In this document: positions 1 through 4,526 of the stretch, one piece after another | How positions within the stretch are numbered: position 1 is the stretch's first letter | How the letters are laid out: the number at the start of each line of letters is the position of its first letter | NCBI GenBank assembly: GCA_900772695.1 | Contig: CAAGRO010000278.1 | Coordinates: 1-5,062 of the forward strand | Direction of reading: 5' to 3' | Source of the DNA: an uncultured Oribacterium sp. | GTDB taxonomy: Bacteria; Bacillota; Clostridia; Lachnospirales; Lachnospiraceae | DNA length: 5,062 nucleotides | The notes under the pieces: model-generated | Database searches by the model: none | Told to the model about the DNA's origin: nothing | What the model saw: the letters and a program-made list of their open reading frames with translations, nothing else | Made by a program: the position numbers and the translations under genes

Positions 1-562
1 GGAGGATCTCCTCTTCGGCGTCCTGCCAGCTTTCCGCGACATGGATCGCGAAGAGCGTGAACTCGTCGGAGAGCGCCAGCGTGCGGACCGCGTCCTTCAC
101 CGCGTCGTTGTCGTCGGTGTCGAGCATCGAGAATAGCACGAGGGCGAGCTTCACACACTCACAGCTTTCCGTCGTCACGAGGAGATTTGCAGCCAATGCA
201 AACAGCCCGTCTGCATTGACCTCCACGGTATGGTCGTTTACCCACTGAAGCAGCGGGGCTTCGAGCGGAAGCATGCGGTGGCCCGTGGACGGCGCGAAAT
301 ACGCCTCGATGGCCGCCTGGATGCTCTCGGTGTCGCCCATGGAGGTCGCGCTCATGAGATCAGCGAGCGGCGCACAGTCGGCCTCCTCGGACGGTCCGTG
401 GAACAGCGCGATGCCGTCCAGCGCACCATCGACGAGCTGCATATCGGAGAGTGCGCTGTGGGAGCTGCTCTCCGCTGCCGGTGTGCGTCCCGGCAGCTTG
501 AAATCCGCCGGCAGCGTACCGGACGGCGTCAGATGATCACAGATATATTCGTAGATTGACAT
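1..562 (-). CDS. Unrecognised protein, C-terminus cut by window edge
   Basis: A reading frame with no stop runs from an ATG at 562-560 to the left edge, giving 187 visible residues beginning MSIYEYICDHLTP. The start is supported by AAAGGA at 573-568, five bases upstream. The protein is acidic and looks mainly alpha-helical from about residue 45 on, with amphipathic stretches such as LFALAANLLV and VKLALVLFSMLDTDD, then LALSDEFTLFAIHVAESW near the cut end. This resembles stacked helical-repeat proteins. I have an unverified impression of similar uncharacterised proteins in Clostridia. There is no signal peptide or membrane segment and I see no catalytic motif. It lies downstream of the small basic gene on the same strand, separated by 175 bases that hold a hairpin-rich element, so co-transcription is possible but not shown. 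That the gene is real is fairly certain from its length, ribosome binding site and GC-rich third positions; its function is unknown. Confidence 0.85.
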   Translation of the reverse strand, partial: MSIYEYICDHLTPSGTLPADFKLPGRTPAAESSSHSALSDMQLVDGALDGIALFHGPSEEADCAPLADLMSATSMGDTESIQAAIEAYFAPSTGHRMLPLEAPLLQWVNDHTVEVNADGLFALAANLLVTTESCECVKLALVLFSMLDTDDNDAVKDAVRTLALSDEFTLFAIHVAESWQDAEEEIL

Positions 563-587
563 GATTTTCCTTTCTATAGAGGCCCTC

Positions 588-744
588 TCATGGATCAGTA
601 CAAGGAGACGATGCCATGGAAATGCGCCTTCGGCGCAGGCATCGTCGCTTGATTATTTCGCCTTCGGCGAAATAACGGCCTCGCCGCCCGGGGGCATCCA
701 TGATTCTAACAGTGCTTCGCACCGTGAGAATCATGGATCAGTAC
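588..744. repeat. Hairpin-rich intergenic element bounded by 14-bp direct repeats
   Basis: The 14-mer TCATGGATCAGTAC occurs at 588-601 and again at 731-744. Between the copies are three inverted repeats. The first has a 9-bp outer stem (607-615/638-646) enclosing a 6-bp stem (623-628/632-637). The second is a perfect 10-bp stem (653-662/666-675). The third is a perfect 12-bp stem (696-707/727-738) that continues, after one mismatch, into a 7-bp stem with one G-U pair on the minus-strand RNA. All three end in a TTC triloop (GAA on the minus strand). Between the second and third is a GC-rich stretch. None is followed by a T-run on the minus strand, so they are not ordinary intrinsic terminators. 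The right-hand repeat overlaps the stop codon of the upstream gene, and the left-hand one ends 26 bases before the next start codon. It could be a dispersed REP/MITE-like element or an RNA-processing structure. Confidence 0.75.
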
Positions 745-1130
745 CCAAAGTGCTCGCGCTGCGTGTCGGCGTCGAAGACCTTATGGTAGGCTTCGCTGCC
801 CTGGTAGAGGATGCGGACGAGCGTCCACTCGACGGCCTTGATCGTGACGCGGTCGCCGACCTTCTTCTTACAGAACGGGTGGCTCGCGAGGTTCACACGG
901 GTCGTGATCTCCTGCTTTCCGTCGGAGATGATGACATAGTCGCCCGGCTGCGCACCGGTGCGGCCCTGGAGCTTCGTCTGGTAATATGGCTTCGCGTTCG
1001 CTACGCCACTGCTCTTTCGCGGGCTGCTGAAGCCGTTTGCGGAAGCCGGTCTTCCGCTCTTTCCCTGTCCGCGCTTCACTGCTGCGCCTGACTTTTTCGG
1101 CTGACCGGAGCGTTTTCTGAAATCGTTCAT
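738..1130 (-). CDS. Small basic protein, possible GreA-C-terminus-like domain
   Basis: This encodes 130 residues. The ATG at 1130-1128 is chosen because AGAAAGG (1143-1137) lies six bases upstream. An in-frame ATG at 1187 would add 19 residues but has AAGG directly against it. Residues 1-47 are a low-complexity tail rich in Lys, Arg, Ser and Gly, probably disordered and able to bind nucleic acid. Residues 63-108 look like a small beta-rich domain: GDYVIISDGKQEI, then SHPFCKKKVGDRVTI and VEWTLVRI. The KKVGDxV pattern followed by a beta strand recalls the C-terminal domain of GreA/GreB transcription factors, but the similarity is short and the Gre coiled coil is absent. A role near RNA polymerase or ribosomes is inference only. 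The gene follows the sigma-factor terminator and so probably has its own promoter. The last Tyr codon and the TGA lie inside one copy of the 14-bp direct repeat. Confidence 0.8.
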   Translation of the reverse strand: MNDFRKRSGQPKKSGAAVKRGQGKSGRPASANGFSSPRKSSGVANAKPYYQTKLQGRTGAQPGDYVIISDGKQEITTRVNLASHPFCKKKVGDRVTIKAVEWTLVRILYQGSEAYHKVFDADTQREHFGY

Positions 1131-1177
1131 ATCGTACCTTTCTTTCTCTATATACTGGTTCATGTTTTCATGAGCCA

Positions 1178-1265
1178 ATGCTTTCATCCTTCACGCATAT
1201 CGCCGCAGCGAATGCTGGCATTCCCGTGATGGGTCTAATGTTTCCATCGCTTACGCATATCGCGG
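1178..1265. repeat. Imperfect 28-bp direct repeat, 60-bp period
   Basis: Positions 1178-1205 and 1238-1265 match at 22 of 28 bases and share an uninterrupted ACGCATATCGC. The period is exactly 60 bases. On the minus strand the copies lie just upstream of the small basic gene, where a regulator could bind; one copy overlaps the rejected upstream start of that gene. The right copy runs into the 10-bp palindrome GCGGATCCGC (1262-1271). The plus-strand frame through both copies is open but has no ribosome binding site. Whether this is an operator or an old duplication cannot be told from one sequence. Confidence 0.45.
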
Positions 1266-1351
1266 ATCCGCAGATAGTGCGGCGGGCCGTGAGTGTATGC
1301 ATTGGATACCGTAAATTTGTTATCTGTTTCGGCGTTTGTCCGCCTGGTGTG

Positions 1352-1392
1352 AAAAAACCGGGCTTTCTGCCATTATAACAGAAAGTCCGGTT
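1352..1392 (-). terminator. Intrinsic terminator of the sigma-factor gene
   Basis: It starts 7 bases after the sigma-factor stop codon. The stem pairs 1358-1369 with 1379-1390 (12 positions, one A-C mismatch in minus-strand RNA), extended by AA/TT, and encloses a 9-base loop. The minus-strand transcript then runs into six U residues (1357-1352). No plus-strand gene reads into it, so it serves the minus-strand sigma-factor transcript. Confidence 0.88.
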
Positions 1393-1398
1393 CGTGAA

Positions 1399-2541
1399 TC
1401 AGTTATTCTCCAGGAAGCCTTCCAGCTCGCGCTTGTACTTCGGATTCTGCAGCTTACGAAGCGCCTTGTTCTCGATCTGACGGATACGCTCACGTGTGAC
1501 GTGGTACATGGTACCGATCTCCTCGAGGGTACGCTCACGTCCATCGACGAGACCATAACGCATCTCCAGGACCTCGCGCTCACGCTCCGAGAGGTTACAG
1601 AGGATCTTCTCGACCTGTTCCTTCATCATCACGTTCGTCACGTTCTGCTCCGGGGAGATGATCTTCTCGTCGGCGATGAAGGAGCCGAGATCGGAATCCT
1701 CATCCTCACCGACCTTACTGTCGAGGGACGCAGGACCGGCATCGTAGTTGACGACCTCCTGCACACGCTCCTCCGGGATGTTCAGGTACTCGGCGATGTC
1801 GGCCGTGGTCGGCTCGTGACCCAGGGTCAGCGCCAGCTGACGGGAGGTCTTCTTGATCTTATTGATGAGCTCAACCATATGTACCGGTACACGGATGGTT
1901 CTCGACTGATCGGCGAGGGCACGTGCGATCGCCTGACGGATCCACCAGGTCGCGTAGGTGGAAAGCTTGAAGCCACGCTCCGGCTCGAACTTCTCGACAC
2001 CACGCATGAGGCCCATGTTACCCTCCTGGATGAGATCCAGGAAGCTCATGCCACGTCCGGTGAAGCGCTTCGCGATGGAAACGACCAGACGGAGGTTGCA
2101 CTCGATGAGGCGCTGACGCGCATACATGTCGCCGTTCTTGCAGCGGTTCGCGAGGTCGAGCTCCTCCTCCGGTGTCAGCAGCGGGTAGCTTCCGATCTCC
2201 TTCAGATAGATACGAACCGGATCATCGGCGGATACATTCTCGAGATTTGCGAGTGCTTCCATATCGAGGGTTCGTGCTTCACGGTCTTCCTCGGAAAGCT
2301 CCTCATCCTCGAGCTCCTCATCGCTCACATCGTCGTCCTCGTCGACGGCTACCTGCGTCAGCTCCTCGGAAAGCTCCAACTCGTTCTCCACGTCGGCTTC
2401 GTTTTCGAGCTCGTCGCTGTATGCATCCTCCAGCAGCTGCTCCGTCTCCTGCTTAATCACCGTGCTGGAGCCGTCGCGTCCATTGATTTTGATGATGAGA
2501 TTCTTGTTACCTTTTGTGTTCTGTGTATTAATTTTAGCCAT
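1399..2541 (-). CDS. rpoD: RpoD/SigA-family RNA polymerase sigma-70 factor
   Basis: This 380-residue sigma-70 factor directs core RNA polymerase to -35/-10 promoters. The start MAKINTQ (2541) has AGG seven bases upstream (weak); the in-frame ATG at 2601 has no ribosome binding site. Residues 37-90 are very acidic and replace a recognisable region 1.1. Region 1.2 begins at DPVRIYLKEIG (107-117). Region 2 spans about 145-220, including DLIQEGNMGLM and STYATWWIRQ. Region 3 covers about 221-300, with the finger near DSDLGSFIADE (282-292). Region 4 ends in the helix-turn-helix VTRERIRQIE (348-357), where Arg350, Glu351 and Arg354 match the -35-contacting residues R584, E585 and R588 of E. coli sigma-70. 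In region 2, Gln203 matches Q437, but the T440 position is Ala206 and the F427 position is Leu193. The gene has its own promoter and terminator, so it appears monocistronic; dnaG, the usual Firmicutes neighbour, is absent. A group-2 secondary sigma is the main alternative to the primary one. Confidence 0.95.
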   Translation of the reverse strand: MAKINTQNTKGNKNLIIKINGRDGSSTVIKQETEQLLEDAYSDELENEADVENELELSEELTQVAVDEDDDVSDEELEDEELSEEDREARTLDMEALANLENVSADDPVRIYLKEIGSYPLLTPEEELDLANRCKNGDMYARQRLIECNLRLVVSIAKRFTGRGMSFLDLIQEGNMGLMRGVEKFEPERGFKLSTYATWWIRQAIARALADQSRTIRVPVHMVELINKIKKTSRQLALTLGHEPTTADIAEYLNIPEERVQEVVNYDAGPASLDSKVGEDEDSDLGSFIADEKIISPEQNVTNVMMKEQVEKILCNLSEREREVLEMRYGLVDGRERTLEEIGTMYHVTRERIRQIENKALRKLQNPKYKRELEGFLENN

Positions 2542-2563
2542 TGAATAACCTGAAACGATAAAG

Positions 2564-2616
2564 ACGACCTGAGTCGTGTGAACTATATTGCTACAGATCA
2601 TCTGCAGCGCAGATGA
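2564..2616 (-). promoter_or_regulatory. Two stem-loops in the sigma-factor leader
   Basis: Between the predicted promoter and the sigma-factor start lie an 8-bp perfect hairpin (2598-2605/2609-2616, three-base loop) and a 5-bp hairpin (2564-2568/2573-2577, four-base loop). If transcription starts near 2640, they sit in a leader of about 100 bases whose ribosome binding site is weak. They could affect translation or stability. I recognise no riboswitch. Confidence 0.35.
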
Positions 2617-2645
2617 ACATGCTGATATTTTCAGACAGCCTTGCT

Positions 2646-2674
2646 ATTTTATGAGGAAAGAGAAATCTTTACAA
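2646..2674 (-). promoter_or_regulatory. Sigma-70 type promoter of the sigma-factor gene
   Basis: On the minus strand TTGTAA (2674-2669) is followed after exactly 17 bases by TAAAAT (2651-2646). These match the -35 consensus at 4 of 6 and the -10 consensus at 5 of 6, with an AT/pyrimidine-rich spacer. It lies about 105 bases upstream of the sigma-factor start codon. It is the best promoter match I found in the window and would give the sigma gene a transcript independent of the upstream MBL gene. Confidence 0.6.
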
Positions 2675-2722
2675 GACAGTTTGGGAGAAAGAACATAAAA
2701 ATGATTTTATACATATGATAAT

Positions 2723-2767
2723 ATTTTTTATTTCCAAATTTTCGTAGAAAATTTGGAAATAAAAAAT
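2723..2767. repeat. Perfect 21-bp AT-rich inverted repeat
   Basis: Arms at 2723-2743 and 2747-2767 are exact reverse complements separated by three bases (GTA). Only three G-C or C-G pairs occur in the arm, so the structure is long but AT-rich. Its right arm contains the A6 run (2761-2766) that is read as the U-tract of the adjacent minus-strand terminator. It lies about 50 bases upstream of the sigma-factor -35 box. Confidence 0.85.
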
Positions 2768-2787
2768 CCCGGGAAGCAACCGGGATT
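2761..2787 (-). terminator. Minus-strand intrinsic terminator
   Basis: The stem AATCCCGG/CCGGGATT (2765-2772 with 2780-2787) has a seven-base loop. On the minus strand it is followed by a run of six T residues (2766-2761; the two at the stem end overlap the base of the stem) and a further T-rich stretch. The nearest upstream gene on that strand is the MBL hydrolase, whose stop is about 220 bases away, so this either ends that transcript with a long 3' tail or ends a separate small RNA. Confidence 0.8.
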
Positions 2788-3007
2788 AATTATAAAGGAT
2801 TTAGTTTTAAAAAAAGGATTGTGCCTGATGTCTTTCTCAAGCATCTTTATCATAACGGAATCTGTTCCGGAGTGCTTGAAGAAAAGCGAAATGTCTCATT
2901 ATGAAATTCTTAAGATGCTTCTTAACTCTTTTTTTCAATGCTCTGAAAGACCTTGATCGCTGCTTTTCTTAGCTGTTTCGGCATATCCTTTCATAGAGGA
3001 ACCAGCT
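2788..3007. other. AT-rich structured intergenic region, no confident gene
   Basis: This stretch between the MBL stop and the terminator is visibly more AT-rich than the flanking genes. It holds nested pairings: TCAAGCA with TGCTTGA (2837-2843/2873-2879, extendable past a bulged A), an inner CGGAA/TTCCG hairpin (2856-2860/2865-2869), and a competing 9-bp stem AAGCATCTT/AAGATGCTT (2839-2847/2912-2920) followed on the plus strand by a seven-T run (2929-2935). A plus-strand frame at 2828-2956 encodes 42 residues after AAAGGA at nine bases spacing, with an internal MSHYEILKMLL at residue 22. A minus-strand frame at 2922-2984 encodes a 20-residue basic peptide with a poorly spaced ribosome binding site. 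I cannot decide between small RNA, small peptide or long 3' untranslated region. Confidence 0.4.
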
Positions 3008-3685
3008 TTATGCGTAGCGCTCCATACGGATCTCGACATGCACCATCGGTGCGGATTTCGCGACGGCCTGACGGAAGACCTCCTCGTCCGCCGGCTCTCC
3101 GGCGACGGAGCCGTAGTGTGTCGGGATGACCAGCTGCGGGCGCAGGATGACGGCCAGTGTCGCCGCTTCATGTGCGTTCATGGTATAGGTGCCGCCGATC
3201 GGAAGCAGCGCGACATCGCAGCGTACCGCTTCCGCTTCCGGCGTGATGTCGGTATCGCCGGCGATATAGATACGACGTGTCCCATCGTCGATGAGATAGC
3301 CGATCCACTGCTGTGCCGCCGGATGGAAGCGCTTCTCCGGATTATAGGCCGGGATCGCCGTGATCTTTATCCCTCGAAAATCCAGGCTCTCGTTCCATGC
3401 GAGAAAATGCTCCTGCGCATCGTCGATACCGGAATCGCCGGTCTCCCCGCGCATCGATGCCGGGTAGATCGCTTCACTGCCACTCTTCCGTACCTTCGCG
3501 ATGTCCTCGACCGAATAGTGGTCGTAGTGCGCATGCGTCACGAGGATGAGATCGGCATCGGCTGTGGTTTCCACGAGGTGAAACGGATCACAGTAGATCA
3601 CGACATCCTCATGATGCTCGTCCTTCAGCATGAGCCGGATCGCGGCATGGGTTAATACACGAATGTCTTCACGTAACTGCTTCAT
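3008..3685 (-). CDS. Metallo-beta-lactamase-fold metal-dependent hydrolase (UlaG/COG2220-like)
   Basis: This encodes 225 residues with ATG at 3685, preceded by AAGGAG (3695-3690) at four bases. The in-frame ATG ten codons further upstream lacks such a site. The signature THAHYDH at residues 50-56 supplies His51, His53, Asp55 and His56 for a dinuclear metal centre. Further likely ligands are His121 (in FHPAAQQWIGY), Asp144 (AGDTD, 142-146) and His190 (IPTHYGS, 187-193). The GGTYTMNAHEAA segment (164-175) is typical of the broad beta-lactamase superfamily group with UlaG and YtkL rather than true beta-lactamases or RNase J, which carry extra domains. Length and motif order are complete, and the protein should be cytoplasmic as no signal peptide is visible. 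Substrates of this group are mostly unknown; UlaG itself opens a lactone, but that activity should not be assumed here. Transcription probably ends at the terminator at 2761-2787. Confidence 0.92.
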   Translation of the reverse strand: MKQLREDIRVLTHAAIRLMLKDEHHEDVVIYCDPFHLVETTADADLILVTHAHYDHYSVEDIAKVRKSGSEAIYPASMRGETGDSGIDDAQEHFLAWNESLDFRGIKITAIPAYNPEKRFHPAAQQWIGYLIDDGTRRIYIAGDTDITPEAEAVRCDVALLPIGGTYTMNAHEAATLAVILRPQLVIPTHYGSVAGEPADEEVFRQAVAKSAPMVHVEIRMERYA

Positions 3686-3689
3686 ACTA

Positions 3690-3717
3690 CTCCTTCCCGG
3701 ATGGTATACAACCATCC
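3690..3717 (-). promoter_or_regulatory. Ribosome binding site of MBL gene with adjacent hairpin
   Basis: A full AAGGAG (3695-3690) precedes the MBL start codon by four bases. Three bases upstream of it a 6-bp hairpin, GGATGG/CCATCC (3699-3704/3712-3717), has a seven-base loop. The hairpin does not mask the site but lies within the ribosome footprint, so it may tune initiation. Confidence 0.4.
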
Positions 3718-3757
3718 ATCCTGGAACGCCCCTTGATATTCTGTTTTTCTATCCCCT

Positions 3758-3814
3758 TTATCTGCTTCCGTGAAGCGCCATAAACAGAAGCAGACTCGAC
3801 ACGTGCCCGGCACG
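3758..3814 (-). pseudogene. Relic of a second copy of the HAD gene 3' end
   Basis: Read on the minus strand from CGT (3814-3812), 19 codons end in TAA at 3760-3758 and give RAGHVSSLLLFMALHGSR. The last 18 residues of the neighbouring HAD gene are RAVHVSSLLLLATLRENA, also followed by TAA. By my count 10 of 18 residues and 38 of 57 bases match with no gap. Several early differences are synonymous third-position changes (CGT/CGC, GCC/GCG, GTG/GTA, AGT/AGC), which suggests the two sequences once diverged as coding DNA. The copies are offset by 76 bases, so this one is out of frame with the intact gene and lies entirely after its stop. No start codon or catalytic motif remains. The stretch also contains hairpins (3797-3800 and 3802-3806 pairing with 3817-3820 and 3810-3814; GCTTC pairing with either of two GAAGC copies). 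Confidence 0.65.
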
Positions 3815-3833
3815 CAGTCGATATACTTCTATT

Positions 3834-4361
3834 TTATGCATTTTCGCGCAGGGTCGCAAGTAAAAGCAGGCTCGATACGTGCACCGCGCGGATACCGGCG
3901 ATCTGCAGCTTATCGAGAACGCCGGCGCTGTCATCGATGAACAGATGCGGTGTCGTGAGTCCCTGGTGGTTCTTCTCCAGTGCTTCCTGCACAGCGTCCG
4001 CCTTTACATCGCTCCGTGTGAACAGGATATGATCCGCCTGGAACAGGCCCGGATAGCAGCGCCTGAGAAACGCGAGCTTCTGCTGGTCCTGCGCTTCGGT
4101 GCCGGACTGACTCACCACATAGTTCAGTGCCGGGGTCGTATACTGCTCGATGTACTCCTTTATAAAGGCCGGTGCCTCCGCATACTGGTAGAGGTCATGC
4201 GCCTCCATGAAGGCATCGAACGCTTCATCGCGTACCGCATTGATGCCATCCGCCCCATAGGCATACACCGACAGCACACCATCGATATCGAAAAAACGGA
4301 CCAGATCCCGCTGCTTCAGAAGCGCGGTATCAAGGCCCAGCTGATAATTCGGATCAAACAT
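3834..4361 (-). CDS. HAD-superfamily phosphatase-like protein
   Basis: This encodes 175 residues with the start at MFDPNYQ (4361), which has GGAG (4374-4371) nine bases upstream. An ATG five codons earlier overlaps that site and has none of its own. HAD motifs appear in order: motif I FFDIDGVLS (residues 23-31, nucleophile Asp25 and acid/base Asp27), motif II Ser84 in VVSQSG, motif III Lys120 in SDVKADAV, and motif IV FIDDSAGVLD (141-150) with Asp143 and Asp144 as magnesium ligands. All catalytic positions are therefore present, consistent with an active phosphotransferase or phosphatase. Residues 32-80 between motifs I and II would form a small helical cap. The protein is single-domain and cytoplasmic; the substrate cannot be told. 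The last 18 codons are partly duplicated just downstream as a relic. A candidate promoter and leader hairpin lie upstream. Confidence 0.88.
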   Translation of the reverse strand: MFDPNYQLGLDTALLKQRDLVRFFDIDGVLSVYAYGADGINAVRDEAFDAFMEAHDLYQYAEAPAFIKEYIEQYTTPALNYVVSQSGTEAQDQQKLAFLRRCYPGLFQADHILFTRSDVKADAVQEALEKNHQGLTTPHLFIDDSAGVLDKLQIAGIRAVHVSSLLLLATLRENA

Positions 4362-4388
4362 GTGTATTCTCTCCATTCTGATAAGTAG

Positions 4389-4417
4389 AAGCCCGGAATC
4401 AGCGATTCACCGGGCTT
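4389..4417 (-). promoter_or_regulatory. Stem-loop at the predicted 5' end of the HAD mRNA
   Basis: AAGCCCGG (4389-4396) pairs perfectly with CCGGGCTT (4410-4417), with an alternative or stacked inner GAATC/GATTC pairing (4396-4400/4404-4408). No T-run follows on the minus strand, which argues against an efficient terminator for the upstream gene. It would sit at the very start of a transcript from the candidate promoter at 4422-4449 and end about 15 bases before the ribosome binding site. A 5'-end stabiliser or a weak terminator are both possible. Confidence 0.45.
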
Positions 4418-4421
4418 GCCA

Positions 4422-4449
4422 AATATACCGTTTTTTTGTTATATGTCTG
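4422..4449 (-). promoter_or_regulatory. Candidate sigma-70 promoter for the HAD gene
   Basis: On the minus strand CAGACA (4449-4444, 4 of 6 to the -35 consensus) is followed after 16 bases by TATATT (4427-4422, 5 of 6 to the -10 consensus). The spacer contains a seven-A run. The start codon is about 60 bases downstream. The match is moderate and was found by eye only. Confidence 0.4.
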
Positions 4450-4526
4450 CAGCGCCCCATCCGGATCCGCCTCATCCCCGCACCCAGGACGCGGATAAAC
4501 AAGCGGCCCGACCATCGCCGGCCAGA

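Noticed and set aside
653..675. UUCG tetraloop terminator in the hairpin element
   Set aside because: The sequence CTTCGG is present, but maximal pairing places a UUC triloop rather than a C(UUCG)G register, and no T-run follows on either strand.
588..744. CRISPR-like array
   Set aside because: Only two direct repeat copies of 14 bp exist, and the interval between them is filled with palindromes rather than spacers.
561..1091. 176-codon plus-strand open frame spanning the hairpin element and the small basic gene
   Set aside because: It runs through the inverted repeats and antisense to a gene with a good ribosome binding site; no start signal of its own.
1178..1378. Plus-strand 66-codon frame with two repeated MxxSxTHIA units
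   Set aside because: The protein-level repeat just reflects the 60-bp DNA repeat being divisible by three; no ribosome binding site, and the frame runs into the sigma-factor terminator.
2172..2456. Arg/Pro-rich plus-strand open frame of 94 codons inside the sigma-factor gene
   Set aside because: It lies antisense to well-conserved sigma-factor coding sequence, has biased low-complexity composition and no ribosome binding site; the same applies to the long plus-strand frame at 1336-2544.
2922..2984. 20-residue basic minus-strand peptide (MPKQLRKAAIKVFQSIEKKS)
   Set aside because: It looks peptide-like and cationic, but the AAAGGA is only one base from the ATG and nothing else supports translation; kept only as a remark in the intergenic entry.
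3038..3655. 205-codon plus-strand open frame opposite the MBL gene
   Set aside because: The minus-strand protein has all metal-binding motifs in order, so this is a shadow frame produced by GC-rich third positions.
3879..4388. 169-codon plus-strand open frame opposite the HAD gene
   Set aside because: The minus strand carries all four HAD motifs; the plus frame shows no recognisable domain or ribosome binding site.
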